Part shown: positions 29,535-40,158 of the stretch, one piece after another
How positions within the stretch are numbered: the first letter of the stretch is position 1
Layout: every line of letters begins with the position of its first letter
NCBI GenBank assembly: GCA_023300105.1
Contig: JALZWM010000018.1
Span: 18,665 to 82,664, forward strand
From: Hellea sp.
GTDB lineage: Bacteria > Pseudomonadota > Alphaproteobacteria > Caulobacterales > Maricaulaceae
Direction of reading: 5' to 3'
DNA length: 64,000 nucleotides
Notes under the pieces: model-generated
Told to the model about the DNA's origin: nothing
Seen by the model: the letters and a program-made list of their open reading frames with translations, nothing else
Database searches by the model: none
Position numbers and translations under genes: made by a program

Positions 29535-30515
29535 CTAGGATTTAAGTTGCTTAATTAATGCTTCAAGCTGCGCAGACGTTTTATATTTAATCCGTATTTC
29601 ACCGCCAGGACCTTTATGGCGAAGGTCAGTTTTGAGGCCTAGCATATCACAAAGTTCGTCTTCGACCTTACGTGTATCAGCATCTTTTTGAACTGGAATC
29701 TTTTTTGTTTGACCATCTGCCGCTTTTATACGGCGAACCCAATCTTCAGCCTCACGAACTGACAGACCTTTTTCAGCAATAACATCGGCAAGCTCTGTTG
29801 GGTCAGGCGCCGCAATGATAGCACGGGCATGACCTGCTGTTATTCTACCTTTAGCGAGATAAGTTTGAGCACGCTTTGGAAGTGTTAAAAGCCTCAGCAT
29901 ATTTGTGACATGTGGGCGTGACTTACCAACTGCTTGGGCAATATCTTCTTGCGTGCGTTTAAATTGGTCTGAAAGCGCTTTGTACGCCAAAGCTTCTTCA
30001 ATGGGGTTGAGATCTGCACGTTGAACATTTTCAACAACCCCAATTTCCAAAACCTCTTGATCCGATAATTCCCGTATAAGAACAGGCATAGCATCTAGCT
30101 TAGCTTTAAGCGCGGCCTGCCAGCGGCGTTCACCCGCTACAATTTGATATTGCTCTTTTGTATTCGACGTTCGTTTTGGGAGCGGTCTAACAAGAATAGG
30201 TTGCAGCACGCCTTTGTCTTTAATAGATTGCGTGAGTTCTTCGAGCTTGTCTTTATCGAAATATTTACGTGGCTGATCTGGGTTTCGTTCGAGATGGTCA
30301 ATTGCAACAATGGTTACGCCCCTCTGATTTGCCGGCAGAGTCATTTCAACTTTCATAACAGACTCCCCAGCTGATACTTTGGGCTGCTTTATCTCTACAG
30401 CTTCAGATGCCTTTTCAGTTGAAGGCGGAGCCGTTATGCTCACATCAGACATCAAAGCTGATAACCCGCGTCCAAGGCCGCGTTCGTTTGCTTTTTTCTT
30501 AGATTTCTTATTCAT
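29535..30515 (-). CDS. parB: Chromosome partitioning protein ParB
   Basis: RGLGRGLSALMSD, NPDQPRKYFD, GERRWQAA, VENVQRADLNPIEEA, KSRPHVTNMLRLL. Confidence 0.97.
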   Translation of the reverse strand: MNKKSKKKANERGLGRGLSALMSDVSITAPPSTEKASEAVEIKQPKVSAGESVMKVEMTLPANQRGVTIVAIDHLERNPDQPRKYFDKDKLEELTQSIKDKGVLQPILVRPLPKRTSNTKEQYQIVAGERRWQAALKAKLDAMPVLIRELSDQEVLEIGVVENVQRADLNPIEEALAYKALSDQFKRTQEDIAQAVGKSRPHVTNMLRLLTLPKRAQTYLAKGRITAGHARAIIAAPDPTELADVIAEKGLSVREAEDWVRRIKAADGQTKKIPVQKDADTRKVEDELCDMLGLKTDLRHKGPGGEIRIKYKTSAQLEALIKQLKS

Positions 30516-30551
30516 TTCTCTAACCTATTGAAATAACTGATTAAATTAATA

Positions 30552-31334
30552 TTATATTGATCGCGCGTGACGCGACAGCATTTCATCAGCTAAAGCCTTA
30601 TAAGTCTTAGATCCTGCGCAAGATGGGTCATACATCATCACAGGTTTACCAAATGACGGCGCTTCCGCGATACGAACATTGCGAGGAATAATTGTTTGAA
30701 AAACAGCACGGCCTAAATGCTTGCGCACATCAGCAGCAACTTGTGCAGACAACCTGTTACGCGGGTCATACATCGTGAGCATAACCCCATCAATAACAAG
30801 GTCTGGATTAATACGAGCCTTCGCCATTTCTATAGTTTGAAGAAGTTGGCTCAAACCCTCTAACGCAAAGAACTCACATTGAAGGGGAACTAAAACAGAA
30901 CGCGCAGAAGATAAAGCATTCACAGTCAAAAGGTTCAGGGACGGCGGACAATCAATTAAGACATAATCATAATGTGATGAATCATTCTTAATCGCGTCAC
31001 GTAATATAGTCGTACGCCCTGACCTATCCCCAATTTCAAGTTCAGCCCCTGCAAGATCGACATGAGACGGAATAAGCTTTAAACCCGGAACCGTTGTTTC
31101 CATAGTTGCTTTCGACAAATCAACGCCATCAACAAGAACGTCATATATAGTTGTCTCTCGGGACGCTCTTGGAATTCCAAGTCCTGTCGCCGCGTTCCCT
31201 TGAGGGTCCATATCAATAAGGAGAACTTTTTTTCCTTTAAGTGTAAGTGCAGCAGCCAAGTTAATCGTTGTCGTTGTTTTACCAACGCCGCCTTTTTGAT
31301 TCACAACAGCGATTATTCTCGGGATGCTCGCCAT
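30552..31334 (-). CDS. parA: Chromosome partitioning ATPase ParA
   Basis: NQKGGVGKTTTTINLAAAL, LIDMDPQGNAATGLG. Confidence 0.97.
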   Translation of the reverse strand: MASIPRIIAVVNQKGGVGKTTTTINLAAALTLKGKKVLLIDMDPQGNAATGLGIPRASRETTIYDVLVDGVDLSKATMETTVPGLKLIPSHVDLAGAELEIGDRSGRTTILRDAIKNDSSHYDYVLIDCPPSLNLLTVNALSSARSVLVPLQCEFFALEGLSQLLQTIEMAKARINPDLVIDGVMLTMYDPRNRLSAQVAADVRKHLGRAVFQTIIPRNVRIAEAPSFGKPVMMYDPSCAGSKTYKALADEMLSRHARSI

Positions 31335-31345
31335 GTAAACTCCGC

Positions 31346-31972
31346 TTATTTTGGGGACAGTCCCATAATTTTAACTATGCATCCCGTGGTATCTGAAAGG
31401 CTTGGGATTAATTCATGAGAGTATGTCCATGATTTATCAGCCTCCGTCAATTCAGCTTCAACGTTTCCGCCTTTTAAAAACAGTCCGATTGTGTTTTGTC
31501 CCCAGAAAGGCTGTGCATAATTAAACAAACGCTCCATCGGAGCAAAGGCCCGCGCGCTAACAACATCGTAGGTTTCTGGCATTAGTTTCTCCGCACGTTC
31601 GGATGTTGCGCGTGCTGGCAGTTTTAAGTCTCGTATGACAGTCTTTAGAAAACTTGTCTTTTTACCTGCTGATTCAACCATCAAAACCTGATTGCCAGAA
31701 CTTTGAGACTTCGCAGCAATCGCTAGAGCTATACCCGGAAACCCCGCGCCAGAGCCTAAATCAATGTAACGACATGCTTTTTCTGGCATATGCGGCGTTA
31801 TTTGCCAGCTATCCAAAGCATGCCTACGCCAGAAATCATCCAGCGCACTTGGTGATACAAGATTAATCTTACGGTTCCATTTGAGCAAATGTGCTAACCA
31901 AAGCTCATAGTCAGCTAATGTTTCACGTGAAACATTTGTTTCATCCGCGAAATCTTTGGCAGTATAACTCAT
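31346..31972 (-). CDS. rsmG: 16S rRNA (guanine527-N7)-methyltransferase
   Basis: DLGSGAGFPGIALAI; position between mnmG and parA. Confidence 0.95.
   Translation of the reverse strand: MSYTAKDFADETNVSRETLADYELWLAHLLKWNRKINLVSPSALDDFWRRHALDSWQITPHMPEKACRYIDLGSGAGFPGIALAIAAKSQSSGNQVLMVESAGKKTSFLKTVIRDLKLPARATSERAEKLMPETYDVVSARAFAPMERLFNYAQPFWGQNTIGLFLKGGNVEAELTEADKSWTYSHELIPSLSDTTGCIVKIMGLSPK
31919..31934. promoter_or_regulatory. parS: parS site, TGTTTCACGTGAAACA, inside rsmG
   Basis: Exact 16-bp canonical ParB-binding palindrome; encodes NVSRET in RsmG. Confidence 0.95.
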
Positions 31973-33834
31973 TAGCTAGCTTTTCGTACATAGGCCAAAA
32001 CGGCGGTTAGTGCGCCTGGTGTAACACCTTCAATGCGAGCGGCTTGGCCCAATGTAGCAGGGCGGACCGCTTCAAGTTTACTACGAACCTCGTTTGATAA
32101 ACCCCCAATACCCGCATAATCTAAATTATCAGGCAACCTAAGGCCTTCGTCTCGCTTAAAGGCAGCGATATCTTTTGCTTGGCGTTCAATGTAGCCCGCG
32201 TAGAGCGCTTCGGTTTCAAGAAATTCTTTCGCATAAGCGGGCAAGGCATCTAGTTCAGGCCAAATGGACGCGAGGTCGCTCACATTTATATTAGGATAAG
32301 CCAAAAGATTAATAACGCTGCGCCTCACACCGTCTTGGTTTATCGTGAGTCCTTGTTTTTTTAACTCATTTGGTGTTCGAGACAAAGTTACTCCTAACTT
32401 TTTCGCAGCCTTTAGAATTTTCATCTTAGCGCTGAAAGCGTTTGATCTCTCTGTGCTAACAGCTCCTATATTCTGTCCGAGTTCTGTCAGGCGCTGATCT
32501 GCATTATCAGCTCTCAGAAGTAAGCGATATTCGGCACGGCTTGTGAACATACGGTAAGGCTCTGTAACACCTTTGGTAATGAGGTCATCAATCATAACCC
32601 CTATATAAGCTTGGCTACGATCAAGAACAAACGGCTCAGAACCACCAGCAGCAAGGGCTGCGTTAAAGCCAGCGATCATGCCTTGGGCCGCCGCTTCTTC
32701 ATAACCTGTCGTACCGTTTATTTGGCCCGCAAGATAAAGGCCGGGCAATCGGCGAGTCTCAAGCGTGACGCGGAGTTCTCTTGGATCAACGTAATCATAT
32801 TCAATGGCGTAGCCATAACGTTTGACGACAACACTCTCTAATCCGCGTATCGTCCGCATAAAAGTATCTTGAACATCAATCGGAAGCGATGTTGAAATAC
32901 CATTAGGATAAACAGTGTCTCCATCAGGATTACCCTCAAGCCCTTCAGGCTCTAAGAATATTTGATGTCTATTTCTATCTGCAAAACGAACGACTTTATC
33001 CTCAACAGAAGGACAGTAACGCGGGCCTTTACCGGAGATGCCACCACCGTAAAGTGCTGATTTCTTGATGTTTTCGCTTATAACGCGGTGCGTGTCTTCA
33101 TTTGTATGGGTAATACCGCACGTCACTTGAGGAACAGTAATTTCTTTTGTCAAAAATGAGAACGGGACAGGACTATCGTCCGCCGCTTGTTGTTCAAGCG
33201 CGTCCCAATCAATTGATGATTTAGCGATACGGGCAGGGGTACCTGTTTTCAAGCGGTCCATATTAAACCCAAGACCATAGAGACGATCAGCCAAGCCAAT
33301 AGACGGTTCATCCCCGAAACGGCCAGCAGGTGTTCTTTCATGACCAATGTGGATTTCACCTTTAAGAAATGTACCTGTCGTCAAGACAACCCGTTCAGAC
33401 ATATATTTTTGACCAGCAGCAGACACCACGCCCACAACATGGCCGTCCTTAACAACTAAATCTTCAACTGAAGCAGATTGCAAAGTTAGGTTTGGATAGT
33501 TTTTCAAAGTCTCCTGCATGGCCTGTTTATAAAGCGAACGGTCTGATTGTGTCCTTGGACCGCGTACAGCAGGACCTTTAGAACGGTTTAAAAGCCTGAA
33601 TTGAATACCAGATGCGTCGCTAACTCGCGCCATAACACCGTCCATGGCGTCAATCTCGCGAACCAAGTGACCTTTGCCAAGACCACCAATCGCAGGATTA
33701 CAGGACATTTCACCAATAGATTCGAGTTTATGCGTCAACAATAATGTCTTAGCGCCAATCCGCGCGGACGCAGCGGCTGCTTCGCAACCTGCGTGGCCTC
33801 CACCTATAACGATGACATCCCATTTATTTGGCAT
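31972..33834 (-). CDS. mnmG: tRNA U34 carboxymethyltransferase subunit MnmG/GidA (ORF extends to 33864; likely start [13 protein letters not shown] at 33834)
   Basis: [18 protein letters not shown] motif; GGAG 7 nt upstream of the 33834 start. Confidence 0.96.
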   Translation of the reverse strand: MPNKWDVIVIGGGHAGCEAAAASARIGAKTLLLTHKLESIGEMSCNPAIGGLGKGHLVREIDAMDGVMARVSDASGIQFRLLNRSKGPAVRGPRTQSDRSLYKQAMQETLKNYPNLTLQSASVEDLVVKDGHVVGVVSAAGQKYMSERVVLTTGTFLKGEIHIGHERTPAGRFGDEPSIGLADRLYGLGFNMDRLKTGTPARIAKSSIDWDALEQQAADDSPVPFSFLTKEITVPQVTCGITHTNEDTHRVISENIKKSALYGGGISGKGPRYCPSVEDKVVRFADRNRHQIFLEPEGLEGNPDGDTVYPNGISTSLPIDVQDTFMRTIRGLESVVVKRYGYAIEYDYVDPRELRVTLETRRLPGLYLAGQINGTTGYEEAAAQGMIAGFNAALAAGGSEPFVLDRSQAYIGVMIDDLITKGVTEPYRMFTSRAEYRLLLRADNADQRLTELGQNIGAVSTERSNAFSAKMKILKAAKKLGVTLSRTPNELKKQGLTINQDGVRRSVINLLAYPNINVSDLASIWPELDALPAYAKEFLETEALYAGYIERQAKDIAAFKRDEGLRLPDNLDYAGIGGLSNEVRSKLEAVRPATLGQAARIEGVTPGALTAVLAYVRKAS

Positions 33835-33847
33835 ATCGAGCTCCGAA

Positions 33848-33863
33848 TGTTTCACGTGAAACA
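33848..33863. promoter_or_regulatory. parS: parS site, TGTTTCACGTGAAACA, overlapping the extended mnmG ORF start
   Basis: Exact canonical palindrome. Confidence 0.95.
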
Positions 33864-33977
33864 TGTTTCATAAATTCTTTTGCGCCTGTCACACATATTA
33901 GCGGGCCTATAGCCCCCACAGAAACTGATGTCGATAGTCCAGTTAAAGTCGGGTTAAAGTGAAGACATCCCCATAAA

Positions 33978-33993
33978 TGTTTCACGTGAAACA
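33978..33993. promoter_or_regulatory. parS: parS site, TGTTTCACGTGAAACA, directly abutting the mnmE stop codon
   Basis: Exact canonical palindrome. Confidence 0.95.
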
Positions 33994-35331
33994 TTATTTT
34001 CCAACGCAGAACCTTGAGAAGATACGGTCGAACACAGATTCGATATCAATAGCCCCAGACAATTCTTTTAACGCATTTAGGGCTGAGCGTATATCATCAC
34101 CCGTTAACTCAGGCGCGCGTCCCAAATTTTGACGTCCCATATCCAAAGCGTGTGCCGCCCGCTGGACACAATCACGATGTCTCGCCCGTGTTAAGCCCGC
34201 ATCTTGGCTGGGGCTGAACTTCTCTATAACTTGCTTTTCTAGCGCCGTGCGGAACACATCCAAGTTCAAACCTGTTGTGGCGCTGACCTCAAAACAAGTC
34301 GCTTCAAGGGCAGGAGCTTTATTTGTAATCCCAAGATCAGCCTTATTAATCAAAACAAAATCATCACCCGACAACATTGCCAGCACGTCTTTATCCCAAA
34401 CCGCGTTAGAGCTCTCCTGCACGAAAATTCGAATATCGCTCTCCGCCGCCCTAACCTTAGCGCGCTTAACGCCTTCCGCCTCAATAACCTCATAAGTCTC
34501 CCTAAGACCAGCAGTATCAGAGAGCCTCACAGGGAGGCCGCCAAGGTTCATTTGAACCTCTACAATATCACGTGTTGTACCTGCATACTCAGATGTTATC
34601 GCCGCGTCTCTACCTGCTAAGCTATTGAGAAGACTAGACTTTCCTGCATTTGGAGCGCCAATAATAGCTATATCTAACCCTGTACGAATACGCTCGCCTC
34701 GGCTTGCGTCGCTCAGAACAAGCTGCATAGATTCAATCACCTCGGTAAGGTATGGATATGCGCCATGAGAAAGCATATCGGGAACATCTTCTTCATCAGC
34801 AAAGTCAATTTCGCCTTCAATCTGGGCCAAAGCGTCAAGCAATGTTTCACGCCATAAGTTATAAGTTTCGCGCAAACCGCCCTGCATTTGCCGCAGAGCT
34901 TGTTTAAGCTGGCCTTCGGTCTCTGCATCAATCAAATCAGCAAGACCTTCCGCCTCAGTTAAATCCATCTTGTTGTTTTCAAAGGCCCGACGCGTAAACT
35001 CACCCGCTTCGGCTTGGCGAGCGCCATTACTTAGAAGCGCTGAAGCCATGGCTTCAATAACGGCAGGGCTTCCATGCACCTGGAACTCAGCGCAATCTTC
35101 ACCCGTAAAACTATTTGGGCCCGGCATCCACAATACCAAAGCTTCATCAATCATCACGTCCTTATTATAAAGACGTTTAAGTGAAGCTTGCCTCGGTTTT
35201 GGGAAACAGGACTTTATAAGGCCGCTCAAGACATTGCGCGCATCTAAACCACTCACACGAAACACCGAAACCCCAGCGCGGCCAGGAGCTGAACTTAAAG
35301 AAAATATCGTATCATTTGAACTGGCCATCAT
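33994..35331 (-). CDS. mnmE: tRNA modification GTPase MnmE/TrmE
   Basis: GAPNAGKSSLLNSLAGRDAAI, GTTRDIVE, FCVGK C-terminus. Confidence 0.97.
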   Translation of the reverse strand: MMASSNDTIFSLSSAPGRAGVSVFRVSGLDARNVLSGLIKSCFPKPRQASLKRLYNKDVMIDEALVLWMPGPNSFTGEDCAEFQVHGSPAVIEAMASALLSNGARQAEAGEFTRRAFENNKMDLTEAEGLADLIDAETEGQLKQALRQMQGGLRETYNLWRETLLDALAQIEGEIDFADEEDVPDMLSHGAYPYLTEVIESMQLVLSDASRGERIRTGLDIAIIGAPNAGKSSLLNSLAGRDAAITSEYAGTTRDIVEVQMNLGGLPVRLSDTAGLRETYEVIEAEGVKRAKVRAAESDIRIFVQESSNAVWDKDVLAMLSGDDFVLINKADLGITNKAPALEATCFEVSATTGLNLDVFRTALEKQVIEKFSPSQDAGLTRARHRDCVQRAAHALDMGRQNLGRAPELTGDDIRSALNALKELSGAIDIESVFDRIFSRFCVGK

Positions 35332-35387
35332 GAGAGCGGCTTCTATCTTCCCTTTTTGTTTATGGAAACCCCTGATAAGGACGCGCT

Positions 35388-36236
35388 ATGAAAGCCCTCT
35401 TATATATATTACCTATCCTCATGATAGCCTGCGGGGTCCAGCCGCCCGAAATTATAGGTGATCTGCCGCCGCTCGCAAAACAAATTGAATGCCTACCCAA
35501 AGAGACTGCCATGATATCTGCCCACCGCGGCACATCTCGCGGCACAGGATATGCTGAAAATTCAATAGAGAGTCTAAAGGCCTTGATTAGCAAAGGCTAC
35601 CTTATGTCCGAAATTGATGTCGCGCGCCTCAAAGACAATACACATATCTTATATCATGACGGCGTTTGGGAAGATGGCTCGACAGGCAAGGGCGTTGTCG
35701 CCGCCACGACATGGGAGCGAGCTGAAACATATCTACTCAAAGATACACAAGGCCGCTATACGTCCAGCACAATTCCAAAGCTTACCGACTACCTTGAAGT
35801 TGCCGCAGGCAAAACCTATCTCGAAATAGATTTCAAGAGCTCAGCAAACTACGGCTATATTATCGACCAAATCCGTAAATACGGTATGGCGAAGCATGTC
35901 ATCCTGATTTCCTATAATAAAGGACAAGCCAAAAAGCTGTCAAAACTTGCGCCCGAGATGATGCTGTCCATTTCCACGCGAAGGTCGAGCGACGCAATGG
36001 GCTACAAAAAAGGACAAGCCGCAGCATGGGTCGGAAATGCAGTTACAGACAAAGCCCTTATTAGCCGTTTGAAAAAGGCTAAAATTCCTGTGCTTGGAAA
36101 AGTTGGTAATCAATGGAATGAAAGTTCAGCGTTAGCCGCAGACATACTCGTCACTGATTATGCTTTACAGCACAGGCCAATCACAGGACTAACGAGAAGC
36201 AACGCAAAACGATATCAAAAGTGCTTAAATAATTAA
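35388..36236 (+). CDS. Glycerophosphodiester phosphodiesterase family lipoprotein
   Basis: AHRGTSRGTGYAENSIESLKAL, YLEIDFK; lipobox LMIAC. Confidence 0.85.
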   Translation: MKALLYILPILMIACGVQPPEIIGDLPPLAKQIECLPKETAMISAHRGTSRGTGYAENSIESLKALISKGYLMSEIDVARLKDNTHILYHDGVWEDGSTGKGVVAATTWERAETYLLKDTQGRYTSSTIPKLTDYLEVAAGKTYLEIDFKSSANYGYIIDQIRKYGMAKHVILISYNKGQAKKLSKLAPEMMLSISTRRSSDAMGYKKGQAAAWVGNAVTDKALISRLKKAKIPVLGKVGNQWNESSALAADILVTDYALQHRPITGLTRSNAKRYQKCLNN

Positions 36237-36254
36237 GCTAGGCAAATATTATAG

Positions 36255-36962
36255 TTAAGCTCTGCGCCAATATTTATTCCAAATTGTATCCTCTCCAAGA
36301 GAGGCAATGAATTCTCGGTGTAGTTCTTTTTCACTCTCTGTCGTCAGGCTTTCAAGCGCTACAGATCTTGGTCTTGAGACTAGCACTAAAGTAGATTCGA
36401 CAGCATCTTTATCATTAGCATCCAAACCCAAACTTCGCGCGCGGCCACCATTCAGCTGTAGGTAGACTTCGGCTAAAAGCTCGGAGTCGACGATGGCGCC
36501 ATGTTTATCACGAGAAGCTAGCGAAACACCGAATCGTTTACACAAAGCGTCTAGAGAAGCAGGCGAGCCCGGGAACTGTTCTCGCGCCATTTGAAGCGTA
36601 TCAATGAAGCGGCTGCGCGGGATTTCAGAATAATCGGCGCGGGAAAGTTCGGCGTTTACAAAGCCTCTATCAAAGTCGGCATTATGCGCAATTAAAGGGC
36701 TGTCACCAATAAAGTCTAAAAACCCTTTCACCGCGTCTTCAAAATAGACGCCATTCGCTACAAGGAACTCTTGCGTCAAGCCTGTAATTTCAGTGACTTT
36801 TTCGGGTACAGAACGGCGCGGGTTTATATAGGCGTGGAAATGCTTACCCGTCGGCAGAAAGTCGATAATTTCAACGCAGCCAATTTCTGTAATACGATCT
36901 TCCCCCCGGGCATCAAAACCGGTGGTCTCCGTATCAAAACAAATTTCGCGTTTACCGCCCAT
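36255..36962 (-). CDS. dnaQ: DNA polymerase III epsilon subunit
   Basis: ICFDTETTGFDARGEDRITEIG, IAHNADFDRGFVNAEL. Confidence 0.96.
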   Translation of the reverse strand: MGGKREICFDTETTGFDARGEDRITEIGCVEIIDFLPTGKHFHAYINPRRSVPEKVTEITGLTQEFLVANGVYFEDAVKGFLDFIGDSPLIAHNADFDRGFVNAELSRADYSEIPRSRFIDTLQMAREQFPGSPASLDALCKRFGVSLASRDKHGAIVDSELLAEVYLQLNGGRARSLGLDANDKDAVESTLVLVSRPRSVALESLTTESEKELHREFIASLGEDTIWNKYWRRA

Positions 36963-36969
36963 GATCTAC

Positions 36970-37554
36970 CTAATTAGCTGTCAACTTTACTAAAAGAGTT
37001 TGAACCTGTTCTCTCGCATTCTCCAAGCCCTTATGTGTAAATATCAGTGTATGAGCGCGTTTTCTCTTTATTGCGTCTGGCGTTTGGCGGGCAAGTAAAG
37101 ACTCGAACAATTCAGCGGTCATGCCCTCTCTTGCTAATACACGTTTTCGCTGTACATCAGCGGGAGCAGTCACAACTACAATATGTTGAATGAATTTATC
37201 CATGCCTGTTTCAAATAGAAGCGGAATATCAAGCACAACAATATCAGCGTGTTTATATGTATTAAAAAATTGAGAGCGAACCTCACCAACAAGAGGGTGA
37301 ATAAAACTCTCAAGAACTTTTAACTGCAACGGGTCCGCCCGCATGTGCTTTCTTAATATACCCCTATCGACAGCGCCGTTAATAACAGCATCGGGGAACA
37401 CTGATTTAATTATTGGAACAGCCTTACCGCCTTTTGCGTAAAGCTGATGGACTGTAGCATCCGCGTCAAAGACGGGGCACCCCTCGGCTTTAAACATTTC
37501 AGCCGTAGTTGACTTGCCCATCCCAATGGAACCCGTAAGCCCAATGATTATCAT
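36970..37554 (-). CDS. coaE: Dephospho-CoA kinase
   Basis: GLTGSIGMGKSTTAEMF P-loop, VLDIPLLFETGMD. Confidence 0.96.
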   Translation of the reverse strand: MIIIGLTGSIGMGKSTTAEMFKAEGCPVFDADATVHQLYAKGGKAVPIIKSVFPDAVINGAVDRGILRKHMRADPLQLKVLESFIHPLVGEVRSQFFNTYKHADIVVLDIPLLFETGMDKFIQHIVVVTAPADVQRKRVLAREGMTAELFESLLARQTPDAIKRKRAHTLIFTHKGLENAREQVQTLLVKLTAN

Positions 37555-38399
37555 TAATTAATCCGTAAATGTTGCAACAATATGGGCGTCGGGTCACAAT
37601 CAATGCGCGGCGCTTGACCATAGAAATACTTAAAGGAAGGCCTTGCCTGAGCAATTAACATTTCAAGACCCCCCAAAGTTCTACAGCCCATTTTTTTAGC
37701 ATTGTACAACAACCTTGTTTCCTGCGGAACATAAACCAAATCATAAACAAAACTGTCAGAAGAAATACCAGACAAGTCCATATCCAATTGCGGCTTACCT
37801 TGCATACCCCCCGCACTAGCATTAATGACAAGGCCAGAGCTTCGAACTGCTATCGTACGCTGATCCCAAGGTACGTTGTAAAAACTTGGTAAATTTAACG
37901 ATGATGCAAGATTTTCAGCGGCCCCATCATTTCTAGCACACACTCTGATCTCAGGCACATTTAATGATAGAAGAGATCCTATAACAGCCTTAGCTGCACC
38001 CCCGCTACCTATAACGAGCGCGGAGGTATTTGCTAGTTTCTGAGCGCCTAGTACCTTTAATAAAGGGGCAGCGAAGCCTTCCATATCTGTATTATGCGCA
38101 ATCAACATACCATTTTTTTTATACAAACAATTCGCAACCCCTAGCTTTAGAGCGTCGGAACTATGTTCGTCAGCAGACTGAAAAGCTAAGGACTTAAGCG
38201 GCATCGTCACATTTACACCTGAGATAGATGTTTTCTTAAGACCTTGAAACGCCCTTACAGCTTCATCAGGACGAACAGCAAAATGTACATAAGCCCCCGA
38301 AATGCCAAGATCTTTCAACCAATAATTATGTAACACTGGGGATAGAGATTGATGGATAGGCCAGCCACAAACCCCTGCTAATGTCATAGTTTGGTTCAT
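37554..38399 (-). CDS. aroE: Shikimate dehydrogenase
   Basis: GWPIHQSLSPVLHNYWL, VNVTMPLK, VIGSGGAAKAV. Confidence 0.96.
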   Translation of the reverse strand: MNQTMTLAGVCGWPIHQSLSPVLHNYWLKDLGISGAYVHFAVRPDEAVRAFQGLKKTSISGVNVTMPLKSLAFQSADEHSSDALKLGVANCLYKKNGMLIAHNTDMEGFAAPLLKVLGAQKLANTSALVIGSGGAAKAVIGSLLSLNVPEIRVCARNDGAAENLASSLNLPSFYNVPWDQRTIAVRSSGLVINASAGGMQGKPQLDMDLSGISSDSFVYDLVYVPQETRLLYNAKKMGCRTLGGLEMLIAQARPSFKYFYGQAPRIDCDPTPILLQHLRIN

Positions 38400-38995
38400 G
38401 ACAAAATTGCTCCTCTTTGGCGCAAATAATCCATTACAGGTAGCAGAGACAAGCCCAGTATAGAAAAGAAATCGCCCTCAACGTTTGAAAAAAGCTGAGA
38501 CCCTCGACCTTCAAACCTATAGGCACCGACTGATTCAAGCAAAGTATCACCTTCAGCTTTTAAATAATCATCTAAAAAACTTTCTGTAAAGTCTCGCATT
38601 GTTAATTTAGTCTTCGCAAGATGCCGCCAGACTGGACTTCCATTTTCGCTTATTACAACAGCCCCAATTAGGTAGTGTGTTTGTCCCCGCATCTTCATCA
38701 AGCGTGTTTTTACTTCCGCCATATCTTTAGGCTTATCGAACAAGCGACCACCCATAACCATAATCTGATCAGCGCCAATCACAAGACCTGCCACTTGGCT
38801 ACTGACCCTGACAGACTTAGCCTCAGCTAAAGCATCGGGGATATCTCTTAAATGAGAGTTTTCAGCTAGCATTGAAACTTTTATAGCATTTTCATCAACA
38901 GGACGCGTGATTACCTTGAAATTTATCCCCGCATCCTTAAGAATTTGCCGTCTTATTAAGCTACCAGATGCGAGTATAATGGGTAAATTACTCAT
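38396..38995 (-). CDS. Maf family nucleotide pyrophosphatase
   Basis: LASGSLIRRQILKDAGINF, IGADQIMV. Confidence 0.94.
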   Translation of the reverse strand: MSNLPIILASGSLIRRQILKDAGINFKVITRPVDENAIKVSMLAENSHLRDIPDALAEAKSVRVSSQVAGLVIGADQIMVMGGRLFDKPKDMAEVKTRLMKMRGQTHYLIGAVVISENGSPVWRHLAKTKLTMRDFTESFLDDYLKAEGDTLLESVGAYRFEGRGSQLFSNVEGDFFSILGLSLLPVMDYLRQRGAILS

Positions 38996-39828
38996 GAAGA
39001 TTTATACGTCTGATATGCGTTAATAATTTGCGCCGAAGTTTCTTCAATAGATTTTCGAGTAACGTCAATTACTTTATATCCCTTTTTAAGAAACATACGT
39101 TTCGCTTCACGCATTTCGTCACGAACTCTATCAACATCAATATAATCTGTCTGTTCATTTTGTTTTAGGCCCATAAGACGTTGCTCTCTAATTTGAACGA
39201 TACGGTCAGGTGAAGCAACAAGACCAACTATAAATGGAGTGTGAAAACCATCTAAAATAGTGGGTAACGGTGCATTTGGAACTAATGGGATATTTCCTGC
39301 TCTAAAACCTCGGTTTGCCAAGTAAATGCATGTTGGTGTTTTAGATGTCCGGCTAATACCTAATAATATAATCTCAGCATTACGTAGACCAGGAACATTT
39401 TGACCATCATCGTGCGCCATCGCAAAATCTAAAGCTTCTATACGATTATAATATTCAGCATCTAAAGTTCTTTGAGCGCCGATCTCGCTAATCATGGACG
39501 CACCTAAATATCGACCTAAGATAGATAAAGTAGGGTCAAGTATAGATATAGCTGGTATGTTTAGTTCTGCACAACGTTTCTCTAAAAATTTTCGTCTTTC
39601 TGGGTTTACTAGAGTGTATAAGACTATTCCAGGTTTAGCTTCAATCTGAGCTAAACTAGATTCCATTTGACGTTCGCTTCTGACCAATGTGTGTAAATGT
39701 TCTAAAGCTGTAGCATTACGAAATTGAGCTGTTGAAGCTTTCATCATAGCAACAAGTGTTTCCCCTGTAGAATCAGAGACTAAGTGCACATGGAAATATA
39801 TCGCAATATTTTTATTTGGTTCTGACAT
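38992..39828 (-). CDS. ppsR: Pyruvate phosphate dikinase / PEP synthase regulatory protein (DUF299); likely start MSEPNKN at 39828
   Basis: VSDSTGETLVAMMKA, LGISRTSKTPTCIYLANRG. Confidence 0.92.
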   Translation of the reverse strand: MSEPNKNIAIYFHVHLVSDSTGETLVAMMKASTAQFRNATALEHLHTLVRSERQMESSLAQIEAKPGIVLYTLVNPERRKFLEKRCAELNIPAISILDPTLSILGRYLGASMISEIGAQRTLDAEYYNRIEALDFAMAHDDGQNVPGLRNAEIILLGISRTSKTPTCIYLANRGFRAGNIPLVPNAPLPTILDGFHTPFIVGLVASPDRIVQIREQRLMGLKQNEQTDYIDVDRVRDEMREAKRMFLKKGYKVIDVTRKSIEETSAQIINAYQTYKSS

Positions 39829-39872
39829 TAAACACCTGAAGTTTGATTCCACATACTCGCATTTCAATATTC

Positions 39873-39881
39873 TTGTCCACA
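39873..39881 (+). promoter_or_regulatory. DnaA-box-like TTGTCCACA
   Basis: One mismatch to TTATCCACA. Confidence 0.55.
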
Positions 39882-40043
39882 ATTAGAGAATCAAATAAGT
39901 AATCTCTGAAATATATGAAGAAAACCAATTTATACTAACAGCACCATACATCTGTTAAATATTAAAATATAATACACTGAATCCTAGGGATAAAATGTAT
40001 CATTTAAATAATCCAGAAAACTGTACTTAATTTTACCTATAAA

Positions 40044-40056
40044 AATCAATGTTTTA
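40044..40056 (+). promoter_or_regulatory. IHF consensus AATCAATGTTTTA
   Basis: Perfect match to WATCAANNNNTTR. Confidence 0.55.
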
Positions 40057-40094
40057 GAATGTCTAAATATTTTATTAAAGCAAAAATACGAGAA

Positions 40095-40103
40095 CTATCC
40101 ACA
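40095..40103 (+). promoter_or_regulatory. DnaA-box-like CTATCCACA
   Basis: One mismatch to TTATCCACA; fits relaxed YTATCCACA. Confidence 0.6.
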
Positions 40104-40143
40104 TAGAACTTATAAACCTAAATACAATAAATTTTAACCTTAA

Positions 40144-40158
40144 TTAATAAAGGGTTAA
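40144..40158. promoter_or_regulatory. CtrA box TTAA-TAAAGGG-TTAA
   Basis: Perfect TTAA-N7-TTAA. Confidence 0.6.
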
